From CAVXJN01 sp963773585 (GTDB lineage: Bacteria > Pseudomonadota > Gammaproteobacteria > JASBUN01), in the NCBI GenBank assembly GCA_963773585.1, contig CAVZBR010000004.1, positions 682,001 to 746,000 of the forward strand: a DNA stretch of 64,000 nt, given 5' to 3'. Positions within the stretch are counted from its first letter, which is position 1. Every line of letters begins with the position of its first letter. Under the pieces are notes generated by a model. The model saw nothing but the letters and a program-made list of their open reading frames with translations, did not search any database and was not told the DNA's origin. Positions 43,571-51,047 of this stretch are shown here, one piece after another. Position numbers and translations under genes: made by a program.

Positions 43571-44293
43571 ATGGAATTGTTGCTGGACCCCCAGGCGTGG
43601 CTGGCGTTCGCGACCTTGACCGCGCTCGAAATCGTTCTCGGCATCGACAACATCATCTTCATCGCCATTCTCGCAGGCCGCCTACCTCGCGCGCAGCAAC
43701 AGCGCGCGCGCGTCGTGGGGCTTGCGATCGCCATGGTGACCCGCATTGCGCTGCTACTCTCGCTGGCGTGGATCATGCGCTTGACCGTGCCGTTGTTCGA
43801 ATGGTTCGGCGAAGCGCTGTCCGGGCGGGACCTGATCCTGATCGTCGGCGGCTTGTTCTTGCTGGCCAAAAGTACCGTCGAGATTCACAAAACGATGGAG
43901 GGCGAAGGCGATGCCGTCAATGATGGCGATCGAGCCGCAAACTTTGTTTGGACCGTGCTGCAAATCGGCGTGCTCGATATTGTCTTTTCCCTGGACTCCG
44001 TGATCACCGCCATTGGCTTGGCGGAGCACGTCGCGGTGATGATGGCCGCCATCGTGGTTGCCGTGCTCGCGATGATGGTGGCGGCACGGCCGATTGGTGA
44101 GTTCGTCGATCGCCACCCGACGATCCGCGTGCTGGCGTTGAGCTTTCTCGTATTGATCGGGACGGCGCTGGTGGCGGAGGGTCTGGACCTACACATTCCC
44201 AAGGGCTACATCTACTTCGCCATGGCCTACGCGGTTCTGGTAGAGATTTTGAATATGCGCATGCGCAAACGGCGCGACGCAGTGCGCGCCTAG
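43571..44293 (+). CDS. TerC family integral membrane protein
   Basis: 240 residues with about seven membrane helices. Two acidic motifs in membrane segments, LEIVLGIDNIIFIAIL and DIVFSLDSVITAIG, are diagnostic of the TerC/YgdQ family. These aspartates likely bind metal; relatives act in manganese efflux or metalation of exported proteins. No ter operon genes are near. It lies between tsdA and a convergent EF-hand gene. I see no manganese riboswitch upstream. Confidence 0.92.
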   Translation: MELLLDPQAWLAFATLTALEIVLGIDNIIFIAILAGRLPRAQQQRARVVGLAIAMVTRIALLLSLAWIMRLTVPLFEWFGEALSGRDLILIVGGLFLLAKSTVEIHKTMEGEGDAVNDGDRAANFVWTVLQIGVLDIVFSLDSVITAIGLAEHVAVMMAAIVVAVLAMMVAARPIGEFVDRHPTIRVLALSFLVLIGTALVAEGLDLHIPKGYIYFAMAYAVLVEILNMRMRKRRDAVRA

Positions 44294-44303
44294 CTGGTGA
44301 GGC

Positions 44304-44323
44304 GGCCCGCCGTCAGGCGGGCC
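44304..44323. terminator. hairpin between convergent TerC and EF-hand genes
   Basis: GGCCCGCC (44304-44311) and GGCGGGCC (44316-44323) form an eight-base-pair stem with loop GTCA. No T-run on either strand. Confidence 0.5.
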
Positions 44324-44332
44324 GGTGGTCGA

Positions 44333-44683
44333 TCAGCGGTCCGAACTGTTGGAATCGGGTTCGCTGTCCTCAAAGGCGCTGAATTCGGATTCATCCACCT
44401 TTCCGTCATGATTGGTGTCGGCCTCGTCCCATTTCTGGGCAAGTTCGTCGTTCTCGTTGGCTTCCTCGCGGCTGAGATACCCGTCTTTGTTACGATCCAT
44501 GTTTTGAAATCCGTACTCGAACGCATCGGCGTCGGCGCCGTATGCGGCTCCCTGGTCGGGTTGCATGGGCGTTGCGGCGTGCGCACCGGCCTGCGTCTTG
44601 TCTTGTGCTTGAGAACCGGCGTATACAGGCGCACTGAGTGCGACGGCAGCTGCCAAGCCGGTGATCAATATGGATTTGTTCAT
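44333..44683 (-). CDS. exported EF-hand calcium-binding protein, second copy
   Basis: 116 residues. A signal peptide (ILITGLAAAVALSAPVYAG) precedes two EF-hand loops, MDRNKDGYLSREEA and ADTNHDGKVDESEF, both with the full DxNxDG ligand pattern. This is closer to consensus than the other EF-hand protein in the window. An acidic tail follows. GAGGAGG lies six bases before the ATG. Periplasmic calcium buffering or sensing is likely. Confidence 0.9.
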   Translation of the reverse strand: MNKSILITGLAAAVALSAPVYAGSQAQDKTQAGAHAATPMQPDQGAAYGADADAFEYGFQNMDRNKDGYLSREEANENDELAQKWDEADTNHDGKVDESEFSAFEDSEPDSNSSDR

Positions 44684-44920
44684 TGCGTACCTCCTCTGTG
44701 ATTCATCGGCTCCCGAAGCGGCCCAGTGGCCGGTTCGCCTTGAGCAATGTACCCTCGACTATAGAAATACCACCCATTGCCGCAAGCTTGATTGAGGACC
44801 GGCGCCGCAGCCGCGCGCCGGTTCGGCCCCCCGGCTTGACCACCTCGAAAACCGGGGACTAGACTCCAGCGAAGCGGGTCGCCCCGGCGCGGCCGCTGCT
44901 CCTCAGGCGGGAGACCGCAG

Positions 44921-46387
44921 GTGCCGATACAAGTCGCAGTACCGTTACCAGTGCATCCGCCATCCCCGGCGTTACGGTCCTGGGTCACCGCCATGTGCGC
45001 CGCACTGATGCTGGTGATGGTCGCCTACCTGTTTGTCATGCCCCGCACCGCGGACGACCTGGATTCCCTGCGCTTCCCCGGCGAGTCTGCCGGTCGCATG
45101 CTCGATCGACACCTGGAATTCTATGAAGGTTATGACCGCACCGCGCCCTGGGAGCGGGCATTTTTCGGCGCTTTGTTCGGTGACAAGCGTGAGGTGCAGG
45201 CCGAGGCTGTGGGCATTTACCGCGAAGTCCTGCGTTATTTCCACGACCATCCACAAGACTCGACTCCCTGGGCCGCCCTCAATACCCGCGCGCGGTTGTT
45301 GGTGACCTTGGCCGAAACCGGCCAATACGCCGCCCTCTCCGACGAACTCAGCGGCATGGATCGGACTCTGGATGAGGAAGTCCTGGGTGAAGCCGTCCGG
45401 TTCGCCTACGCCGTCGGCAAGACCGAGGCGGCGCAGGATGAAATCCTTTACGGCGCGCGGCTGCTGCCTTTGGGCTGGGCGGCCGACCGGCTGCAGATGC
45501 GCATTGCCCAGCGGCTCGGCGAGGAGCGCAATCTCGAACTGGCCAGTCAGCGGTTGACATCACAAGGCGCCCGCTGGCGGGCCCGGGTTTTGTGGCTCGC
45601 GGCCTCAGTCGCCGCCGTGATGATCGGCGGGGTACTGATCTGGTCCCGTCGCCGCCAATGGCTGGTGCAACCGCAAGCCTGGCGCCATGGCGCCCTGGCG
45701 CGGCCTTGGAGCACCGGCGCGGGCTTGGGCGTCGTGGTGCGTGCGGGGCTGCTCGGGTTGCTGATCTCGGTCGCCGTGAGCGCGCTGGCTGGATCCTATT
45801 TCGAGCCGGGTGTATGGGCACTGTGGAGTTCGCTGCTGGCATCGCTGCCCATGCTGTGGCTGATCCGCCGGCATTTGCTCCGCCCGCGGGGGCTGGATCT
45901 GGTCGGGGCTTTCGGTCTGTCGCTGCGGGGGGTCGGGATCACCCGCTTCATGCGCATTACGCTGGCGGTGCTGGCATTGGAGTGGTGCGGCTCGTTGTTG
46001 ATCGCCTGGCTGGGATGGAAGTTCGGCTGGCAGGCCCACTGGTCTGAAGGTCTGTATGAACGGGTCATCTTCGGCCCCTGGCAAACCGCTGTGCTGAGCG
46101 GTGTGAACGTCGTGCTATGGGCGCCGATTTTCGAGGAGATCGGCTTCCGCGGGCTTATTTTCGGCACCTTGCGCGCCCGTTTCACGCCGCGGGTGGCAAT
46201 GGTGCTGAGCGCACTGCTGTTCAGCGCGCTGCATCTTTATTCCCTCACCGGCTTCCTGGCCGTGTTCTGGAGCGGGCTGGTCCTGGCCTGGGCCTATTAC
46301 CGTTTCGGCAGCCTGCTGCCCGGCATGGTGGTGCACGGCGCGGGCAATCTGCTGGCCATGAGCACCGTATTCCTGTTCTATCGCTGA
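44921..46387 (+). CDS. CPBP family intramembrane metalloprotease with long N-terminal extension
   Basis: 488 residues. The C-terminal half carries the CPBP (Abi) motifs: EEIGFRG, HLYS in the next helix and HGAGN near the end, in about seven membrane helices. The first 200 residues hold one membrane helix followed by a soluble, helical domain (EVQAEAVGIYREVLRYF, LAETGQYAALSDELSGM) reminiscent of TPR-like repeats. Relatives cleave membrane proteins; the substrate is unknown. The soluble part probably faces the periplasm and may recruit the substrate. Confidence 0.88.
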   Translation: MPIQVAVPLPVHPPSPALRSWVTAMCAALMLVMVAYLFVMPRTADDLDSLRFPGESAGRMLDRHLEFYEGYDRTAPWERAFFGALFGDKREVQAEAVGIYREVLRYFHDHPQDSTPWAALNTRARLLVTLAETGQYAALSDELSGMDRTLDEEVLGEAVRFAYAVGKTEAAQDEILYGARLLPLGWAADRLQMRIAQRLGEERNLELASQRLTSQGARWRARVLWLAASVAAVMIGGVLIWSRRRQWLVQPQAWRHGALARPWSTGAGLGVVVRAGLLGLLISVAVSALAGSYFEPGVWALWSSLLASLPMLWLIRRHLLRPRGLDLVGAFGLSLRGVGITRFMRITLAVLALEWCGSLLIAWLGWKFGWQAHWSEGLYERVIFGPWQTAVLSGVNVVLWAPIFEEIGFRGLIFGTLRARFTPRVAMVLSALLFSALHLYSLTGFLAVFWSGLVLAWAYYRFGSLLPGMVVHGAGNLLAMSTVFLFYR

Positions 46388-46504
46388 CCTCACCCACTGC
46401 CAGCGCGTTAAAGCCTTCTCCCATTCGGACGTTATATCGGTTACCGCCGTTTCGCCGGCGCGCCGTGGTGCGCGCGGTCCCCGGCACGGGTCTTGGGAGG
46501 AATC

Positions 46505-48046
46505 ATGAAGCTTACGGTAGCGGGCGACCACAATGCCGAGTCGCAGGGCAAACCCATCGTATTGGTAGCCGATGATTCCCGCGTCATGCGGGTCGCGCTC
46601 ACCCGGATTCTGAAGGAACAGTACAGCGTGCTCGAAGCCGAGCATGGTGAAGACGCCTGGGCCAAACTCAATGCCGAGCCCGGCGTCCAAATGGTGTTTT
46701 CCGACCTGTCCATGCCCGAGTTGGATGGCTTCGGGTTGCTGGGCCGGATTCGCGGTTGCGAGCAAGCGCGCATCCGCGAAGTGCCGTTTATCGTCATTAC
46801 CGGTAACGAGGACGATCAGGCGGTGCGGGAGAAAGCCATGGCCGGCGGCGCCACGGACTTTATCCTCAAGCCATTCCAGTCGGTGGAGATCAAAGCCCGC
46901 GCCAAGGCCCATGTGGATCATTTGCGCAAGCTCGGCGCCGTCTCCCAGGCCCTGGAAGACAATGCCGTGCGCGACGACGGCACTGGCCTTGCCAACCGGC
47001 GCCATTTCGGCCAGCGTGGGCAGGAAGCATTGGCATTCGCGGCCCGACAGCAGTTGCCGGTGGCTGTGGTGCAGATTCAATTGGACCGCTTCCAGGCGCT
47101 GCGTCAGGCGCAGGGGGAAGAACGCGCCCAGGAGGCGTTGCAGATCGTTGCCGACATTCTTAGCTCACGGACCCGCACCGAAGACACCGTCGGTCATTTC
47201 GGGGATGGCTTGTTCGTACTCGCGAGTCCGGCGGCCGACCAAGTCGGCGCAGCGCAGCTGGCGGGACGCATCGCCGAAGCGGTCACCGGCGTACGACTCG
47301 GCACGGGCACCGACAGCCAGCATCTGACCGCCAGTATCGGAATCGCAGTGGCCGCGCCGGGTTCGGCGGACGACGTGGAAGAACTGCTCGGCCGCGCCGA
47401 ACGTCTGCTCGCCAGTGCAGTGCGCAAGGGTGGCAATACCGTGGTCGCCGAAGACTACGTGCAAGCGCTGCAGTCCGAGAAGGGGACAGCGCCAAGCGAT
47501 GCGCAGCTCAAGGAACTCGAGACCGTGCGCGCGCAGTTGCGCAATCGTGAGCAGGAGATGGCGCAATTGCAGGCCAAATACCAGGAGCAGGAACGCTCCC
47601 TCGGCGAAGCGTTGCAGTCCGTGCGGGCGCAATCCGACACCCAGCGCGCCGAAGTGGAAGGTCAGCGGGCGGAACTGACCCAGGCGCGCAACGAATGCCA
47701 ACGCATGGGCAGCGATCTGGAGCGCGCGCTCGCGGAATTGGAAAGCTTGCGTTACGACGCTAGCACCGCCGAATCCACCCGCTCCGTACTTCAACATAGT
47801 GTCGACGAGTTACGCGCACAGTTGGAAGAAACAGCGACCGAGCTCGAAGAACACCGTCAGCGGTTGGAAAGCGAGCTGAGCAACCGCCACGCCGTGGAGT
47901 CGGAGCTGGCCAAGCTCAAACTGCAGGACGTGGCCCGGCGCGAGGCGGCGCAGAAACTCGCCGACCGCACGGCCGAAGCCGCCCACTGCAAGCTCGGCCT
48001 GGGTGCGCGCCTGCGGGGCCTGTTCGGTCGCCGCGCGGCCGGCTGA
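46505..48046 (+). CDS. response regulator with degenerate GGDEF domain and long coiled coil
   Basis: 513 residues. Residues about 17-135 are a receiver with VADDSR, the phosphoacceptor in FSDLSMPELDG and KPF. The next 170 residues follow the GGDEF fold (DGTGLANRRHF), but the active-site motif reads GDGLF instead of GGDEF, so it should lack cyclase activity. The inhibitory site RxxD is kept as RTED exactly five residues earlier. It may therefore bind cyclic-di-GMP without making it. The C-terminal third is a long coiled coil (330-480). Cytoplasmic. GGGAGG precedes the ATG at 46505. Confidence 0.9.
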   Translation: MKLTVAGDHNAESQGKPIVLVADDSRVMRVALTRILKEQYSVLEAEHGEDAWAKLNAEPGVQMVFSDLSMPELDGFGLLGRIRGCEQARIREVPFIVITGNEDDQAVREKAMAGGATDFILKPFQSVEIKARAKAHVDHLRKLGAVSQALEDNAVRDDGTGLANRRHFGQRGQEALAFAARQQLPVAVVQIQLDRFQALRQAQGEERAQEALQIVADILSSRTRTEDTVGHFGDGLFVLASPAADQVGAAQLAGRIAEAVTGVRLGTGTDSQHLTASIGIAVAAPGSADDVEELLGRAERLLASAVRKGGNTVVAEDYVQALQSEKGTAPSDAQLKELETVRAQLRNREQEMAQLQAKYQEQERSLGEALQSVRAQSDTQRAEVEGQRAELTQARNECQRMGSDLERALAELESLRYDASTAESTRSVLQHSVDELRAQLEETATELEEHRQRLESELSNRHAVESELAKLKLQDVARREAAQKLADRTAEAAHCKLGLGARLRGLFGRRAAG

Positions 48047-48115
48047 GGGGGCTTGCCGGCAGGGCTATACTCGCTGCCAAAGAGGCCCGCAGTCGCTGGG
48101 CGTGCGGAGCGAGTT

Positions 48116-48481
48116 ATGCCGACGTTGATCAAGTCGCCTACCAAGATGCAGGCCGCCGGCCGCAAACCGAGGCTGGTCGAGGAATTCATAGGTCTGGCCA
48201 ACAGCGAAACCGACGGCGTGAGCATCGCCCGGATGCGCAGCCCCGGAGGCTGGACGGACCCGGGACAAACGCCGGAGTTCGATGAGTTCAGTCTGGTTCT
48301 ACGCGGCACGTTGCGCGTGGCCAGCGCCCGCGGTGTAGTCGACGTCGGTGCCGGTCAAGCGGTGATTGCGCACCGTGGCGAATGGGTTCAATACAGCACT
48401 CCCGAACCCGACGGAGCGGAATACGTCGCCGTCTGCATCCCCGCCTTCTCCCCCGAAACCGCACACCGCGACGCTCCCTAG
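48116..48481 (+). CDS. cupin domain protein
   Basis: 121 residues with a single cupin barrel. The conserved segments are DEFSLVLRGTLRV and the second-motif region GAGQAVIAHRGEWVQYS; one of the usual metal-binding histidines is visible. EutQ-like or ethanolamine-utilisation-type relatives are the best match by eye. Function unknown. Start at the ATG 48116; an earlier GTG-type start at 48053 has no ribosome site. Confidence 0.8.
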   Translation: MPTLIKSPTKMQAAGRKPRLVEEFIGLANSETDGVSIARMRSPGGWTDPGQTPEFDEFSLVLRGTLRVASARGVVDVGAGQAVIAHRGEWVQYSTPEPDGAEYVAVCIPAFSPETAHRDAP

Positions 48482-48516
48482 CGACGATCCGATGGCCCTG
48501 TCGTATGCCCTCGCTT

Positions 48517-48546
48517 CTGGCAGGGTACTTGGGCGGTTCTACACTT
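48517..48546 (+). promoter_or_regulatory. sigma-S-like promoter for the entericidin gene
   Basis: CTGGCA (48517-48522) and TACACT (48540-48545) are separated by 17 bases, within TTCTACACTT, a close match to the RpoS extended -10 CTAYACTT. It lies 60 bases before the entericidin start codon. Entericidin B of Escherichia coli is RpoS-dependent. Confidence 0.5.
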
Positions 48547-48607
48547 CTGGAGGACACAAGATATGTGCCCCGGCGGTGCCGGAATCATGAACTAGGAGGT
48601 GGTTATT

Positions 48608-48757
48608 ATGGATATCCGCAAGTTGACGAAGGCTCTGGGACTGCTGGCGCTGACGGCGATGTTCGGGCTGGCGGCGTGCAACACGATGGAAGGGGCGGGC
48701 CAGGACATTCAAAAGGCGGGCTCGAAAATCGAGAAATCAGCTGACGAGCACAAATAG
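48608..48757 (+). CDS. entericidin family small lipoprotein
   Basis: 49 residues. The N-terminus MDIRKLTKALGLLALTAMFG leads to the lipobox LAAC and the mature sequence begins CNTMEGAGQDIQKAG, the signature of the entericidin A/B family. The end is SADEHK. The ribosome site AGGAGG is eight bases before the ATG. Entericidins are small exported lipoproteins linked to stationary-phase lysis and envelope stress. Only one member is here, with no adjacent antidote partner. A sigma-S-like promoter precedes it and a hairpin follows. Confidence 0.92.
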   Translation: MDIRKLTKALGLLALTAMFGLAACNTMEGAGQDIQKAGSKIEKSADEHK

Positions 48758-48772
48758 TTTTTCGATCTGAGG

Positions 48773-48800
48773 GGGAAGCCGGCTGGGACGCCGGCTTTCC
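48773..48800 (+). terminator. terminator-like hairpin after entericidin
   Basis: GGGAAGCCGGC and GCCGGCTTTCC pair over 11 bases (including one G-U) around a six-base loop. Only a short T-run lies in the stem end, so it is a weak intrinsic terminator at best. Confidence 0.5.
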
Positions 48801-48974
48801 ATTCTGCGCCGAGCGCCGTGTTCGGCGTCGTCATAGCTAAAGCTGCGACCGATTGCAGCAGCATTGGTATTGCCTCCCGCGCCCGTTACAGCGGTGGTAG
48901 ACTGCAGCGCTTAATCGCTGTAGTTCGCTGCTCAGCGTTGCGTTGCAACGCGGGCTCTGGCCTGGGTCAATCCG

Positions 48975-50474
48975 TTGAGTCCACTTCCATCGACGTCACG
49001 CGACTGGCGCCGCGCATTGCTCGTGGCTGCGTTGATCGTATACACGTTCGCTTTCCTGGGTTCCCGGGGTCTGTGGGATCCGGACGAAGGTCGCTACAGT
49101 GCCGTCGCGCTGCAGATGTTGCGCAGTGGCGATTGGGTACACCCGCACCTGCATCCCGAACACCCGCACTACACCAAGCCGCCTCTCACTTATTGGGCGA
49201 TCGCGGCGGCCGTCCAGGCCTTCGGACACAGCGAATGGGCCGTGCGCACTCCCGGCGCGCTGGCGTTTCTATTGACGCTCGGCCTGGTCTATTGGCTCGG
49301 GAGCTACTATGTACCTCAACGCCGGTGGTTGCCGGTGCTGATTTACGCGACCACCTTGCTGCCGTATATGGCGGCCGGCATCGTCACCACGGACACGTTC
49401 CTGGTGGCATGGGAAACGCTGGCCGCGAGCGCCTTCGTTGCCGATCTGGCGCACCCGCGGCGACGTTTCCAACTGCTGATGTGGACCGGGTTCGGCCTGG
49501 CGTTTTTGACCAAGGGGCCGCCAGGGTTGTTGCCGTTGCTGGCGATGGCGACGTTTGCATTGGCGCGCAGGGACTGGCCGGTTCTGCGGCGGTTGTTCTC
49601 CGGCGCCGGGCTGGCGCTGTTTGTCGTGATTGGACTCGGCTGGTATGTGGCTGTGGTATTGAGCGCGCCGCAGCTCTGGCATTACTTCATTCATTACGAG
49701 CTGATCGCCCGAATCGCGAGCGCCACCCATCATCGGCACGGCGAATGGTACGGCGCGTTTCTGGTCTATTTGCCGACCTTTCTGGTGGGTGCCTTGCCTT
49801 GGAGCTTATTGTGGCTGGGTCGCTTGGGAAGACTGCGACCGACTCGTCTTGCCGACAGCAGCGTGGGTTCCATGGCGCCACAGCAGCAGTTCCTACTGCT
49901 GTGGTTCAGCGTACCGTTGCTGGTGTTCGTGCTGTCACGTTCCCGCCTGCCATTCTACGTGTTGCCGTTGTTCGTGCCGCTGTCGCTGCTCACGGCGCAA
50001 GGATTGCCGGGTTGGTGGACGAGCCGGCGTCGAACGGCCGCTGCGGCAATCGCGGCAACGGTGCTGATCCTGCTGGCGGGGCGCTGGTACGGCGCCCGGA
50101 TCGAACACAAAGCCGACGCCCGGGCACTGGCCGACGCCATCCAGCGCCAGGTGCCGGGTGGTGTCGACGAACTGGTATTCGTCGACCAAGAGCCGCTGTA
50201 CGGCTTGAGCTTCTATTTCCATGCGCCGGTGGAACATGTCTGTCTGCACGAGGACTGCGATCAGCCGGGTCCGGCGCAAGACGAGCGCTTGGCGGTGGAG
50301 TTGGGGCACGACCAGGGCCGCCAACTGTTCCTCGTGCGCGCTGAGTTGGCCCCCGAAGTGCTGCGCCAAGCCCGCACGCAAGGGCGCACGGTACGCGACT
50401 TGGGTCGCGTTAGAGGCTTGAATTTATTGGAAATAACCGGGCCCGTGCGGCGCGGCGAGAAGACCGCTCGCTGA
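48975..50474 (+). CDS. ArnT/PMT-type membrane glycosyltransferase
   Basis: 499 residues with about 11 membrane helices. The first periplasmic loop has the catalytic-type acidic pair in LWDPDEGRYSAVALQML and the following HPHYTKPPLTYW, typical of ArnT-like GT83 enzymes that move a sugar from a polyprenyl carrier to lipid A or another acceptor. The start is a TTG at 48975; no ATG lies near the N-terminal helix, so it is uncertain. No arn operon genes are present, so the donor sugar is unknown. Confidence 0.88.
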   Translation: MSPLPSTSRDWRRALLVAALIVYTFAFLGSRGLWDPDEGRYSAVALQMLRSGDWVHPHLHPEHPHYTKPPLTYWAIAAAVQAFGHSEWAVRTPGALAFLLTLGLVYWLGSYYVPQRRWLPVLIYATTLLPYMAAGIVTTDTFLVAWETLAASAFVADLAHPRRRFQLLMWTGFGLAFLTKGPPGLLPLLAMATFALARRDWPVLRRLFSGAGLALFVVIGLGWYVAVVLSAPQLWHYFIHYELIARIASATHHRHGEWYGAFLVYLPTFLVGALPWSLLWLGRLGRLRPTRLADSSVGSMAPQQQFLLLWFSVPLLVFVLSRSRLPFYVLPLFVPLSLLTAQGLPGWWTSRRRTAAAAIAATVLILLAGRWYGARIEHKADARALADAIQRQVPGGVDELVFVDQEPLYGLSFYFHAPVEHVCLHEDCDQPGPAQDERLAVELGHDQGRQLFLVRAELAPEVLRQARTQGRTVRDLGRVRGLNLLEITGPVRRGEKTAR

Positions 50475-50540
50475 GCGGCGGGATGCGGCCAGCGTCCCGG
50501 CTGCGTTAACATCGGGGTTTCTCCGCAACCCGCAGACCCA

Positions 50541-51032
50541 ATGAGCGACGATTCGAAAAAATACCGAGGACCGACCCACGACGGTGCTGAGCGCGCGTCT
50601 CCGTATCCGGTCAGTCGTCTGGCACCCGCCATGGAACTGGTGGATCTCGCCAAACAGATCGCCGAGGCCGACGCCATGCTCAACACCCGCGTCAGTGCCA
50701 AGCTCAAGGTGATCGCGGATCAGGTGAAGGTGCTGCAGGCTGAAGCGCGCGCGGTATTGGAAGAGACCCAGCGCGATCAGGATCTGCATCGCGTCCAATG
50801 CGACTTCAAGCGCCAGCCGGGGCGGGTCTACCACCTTTACCGGCGCCCGGACGGCAGCCGATATTTTTCCATGTTGTCGCCCGATGAATGGCGCGGCAAC
50901 CCTCCCCATGAAGCGCTCGGCTCGTACCGTTTGGAAAGCGATATGTCCTGGACGCCGGCGGAAGAGCTCGACCAGCCGGACGACACCCGGGCGCTGGTGC
51001 AGAGACTGCTGGCGCAAAAGGGCTTTGTCTGA
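50541..51032 (+). CDS. DUF2452 family protein
   Basis: 163 residues matching DUF2452 (related to human C1orf50): early SPYPVSRLAPAMELVDLAKQI, a helix AEADAMLNTRVSAKLKVIADQ, then YHLYRRPDGSRYFSMLSPDEW and GSYRLESDMSWTP. Function unknown; cytoplasmic. It follows the glycosyltransferase by 66 bases and converges on a diguanylate cyclase gene. Confidence 0.88.
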   Translation: MSDDSKKYRGPTHDGAERASPYPVSRLAPAMELVDLAKQIAEADAMLNTRVSAKLKVIADQVKVLQAEARAVLEETQRDQDLHRVQCDFKRQPGRVYHLYRRPDGSRYFSMLSPDEWRGNPPHEALGSYRLESDMSWTPAEELDQPDDTRALVQRLLAQKGFV

Positions 51033-51047
51033 CACTGCCCGCGTCGG

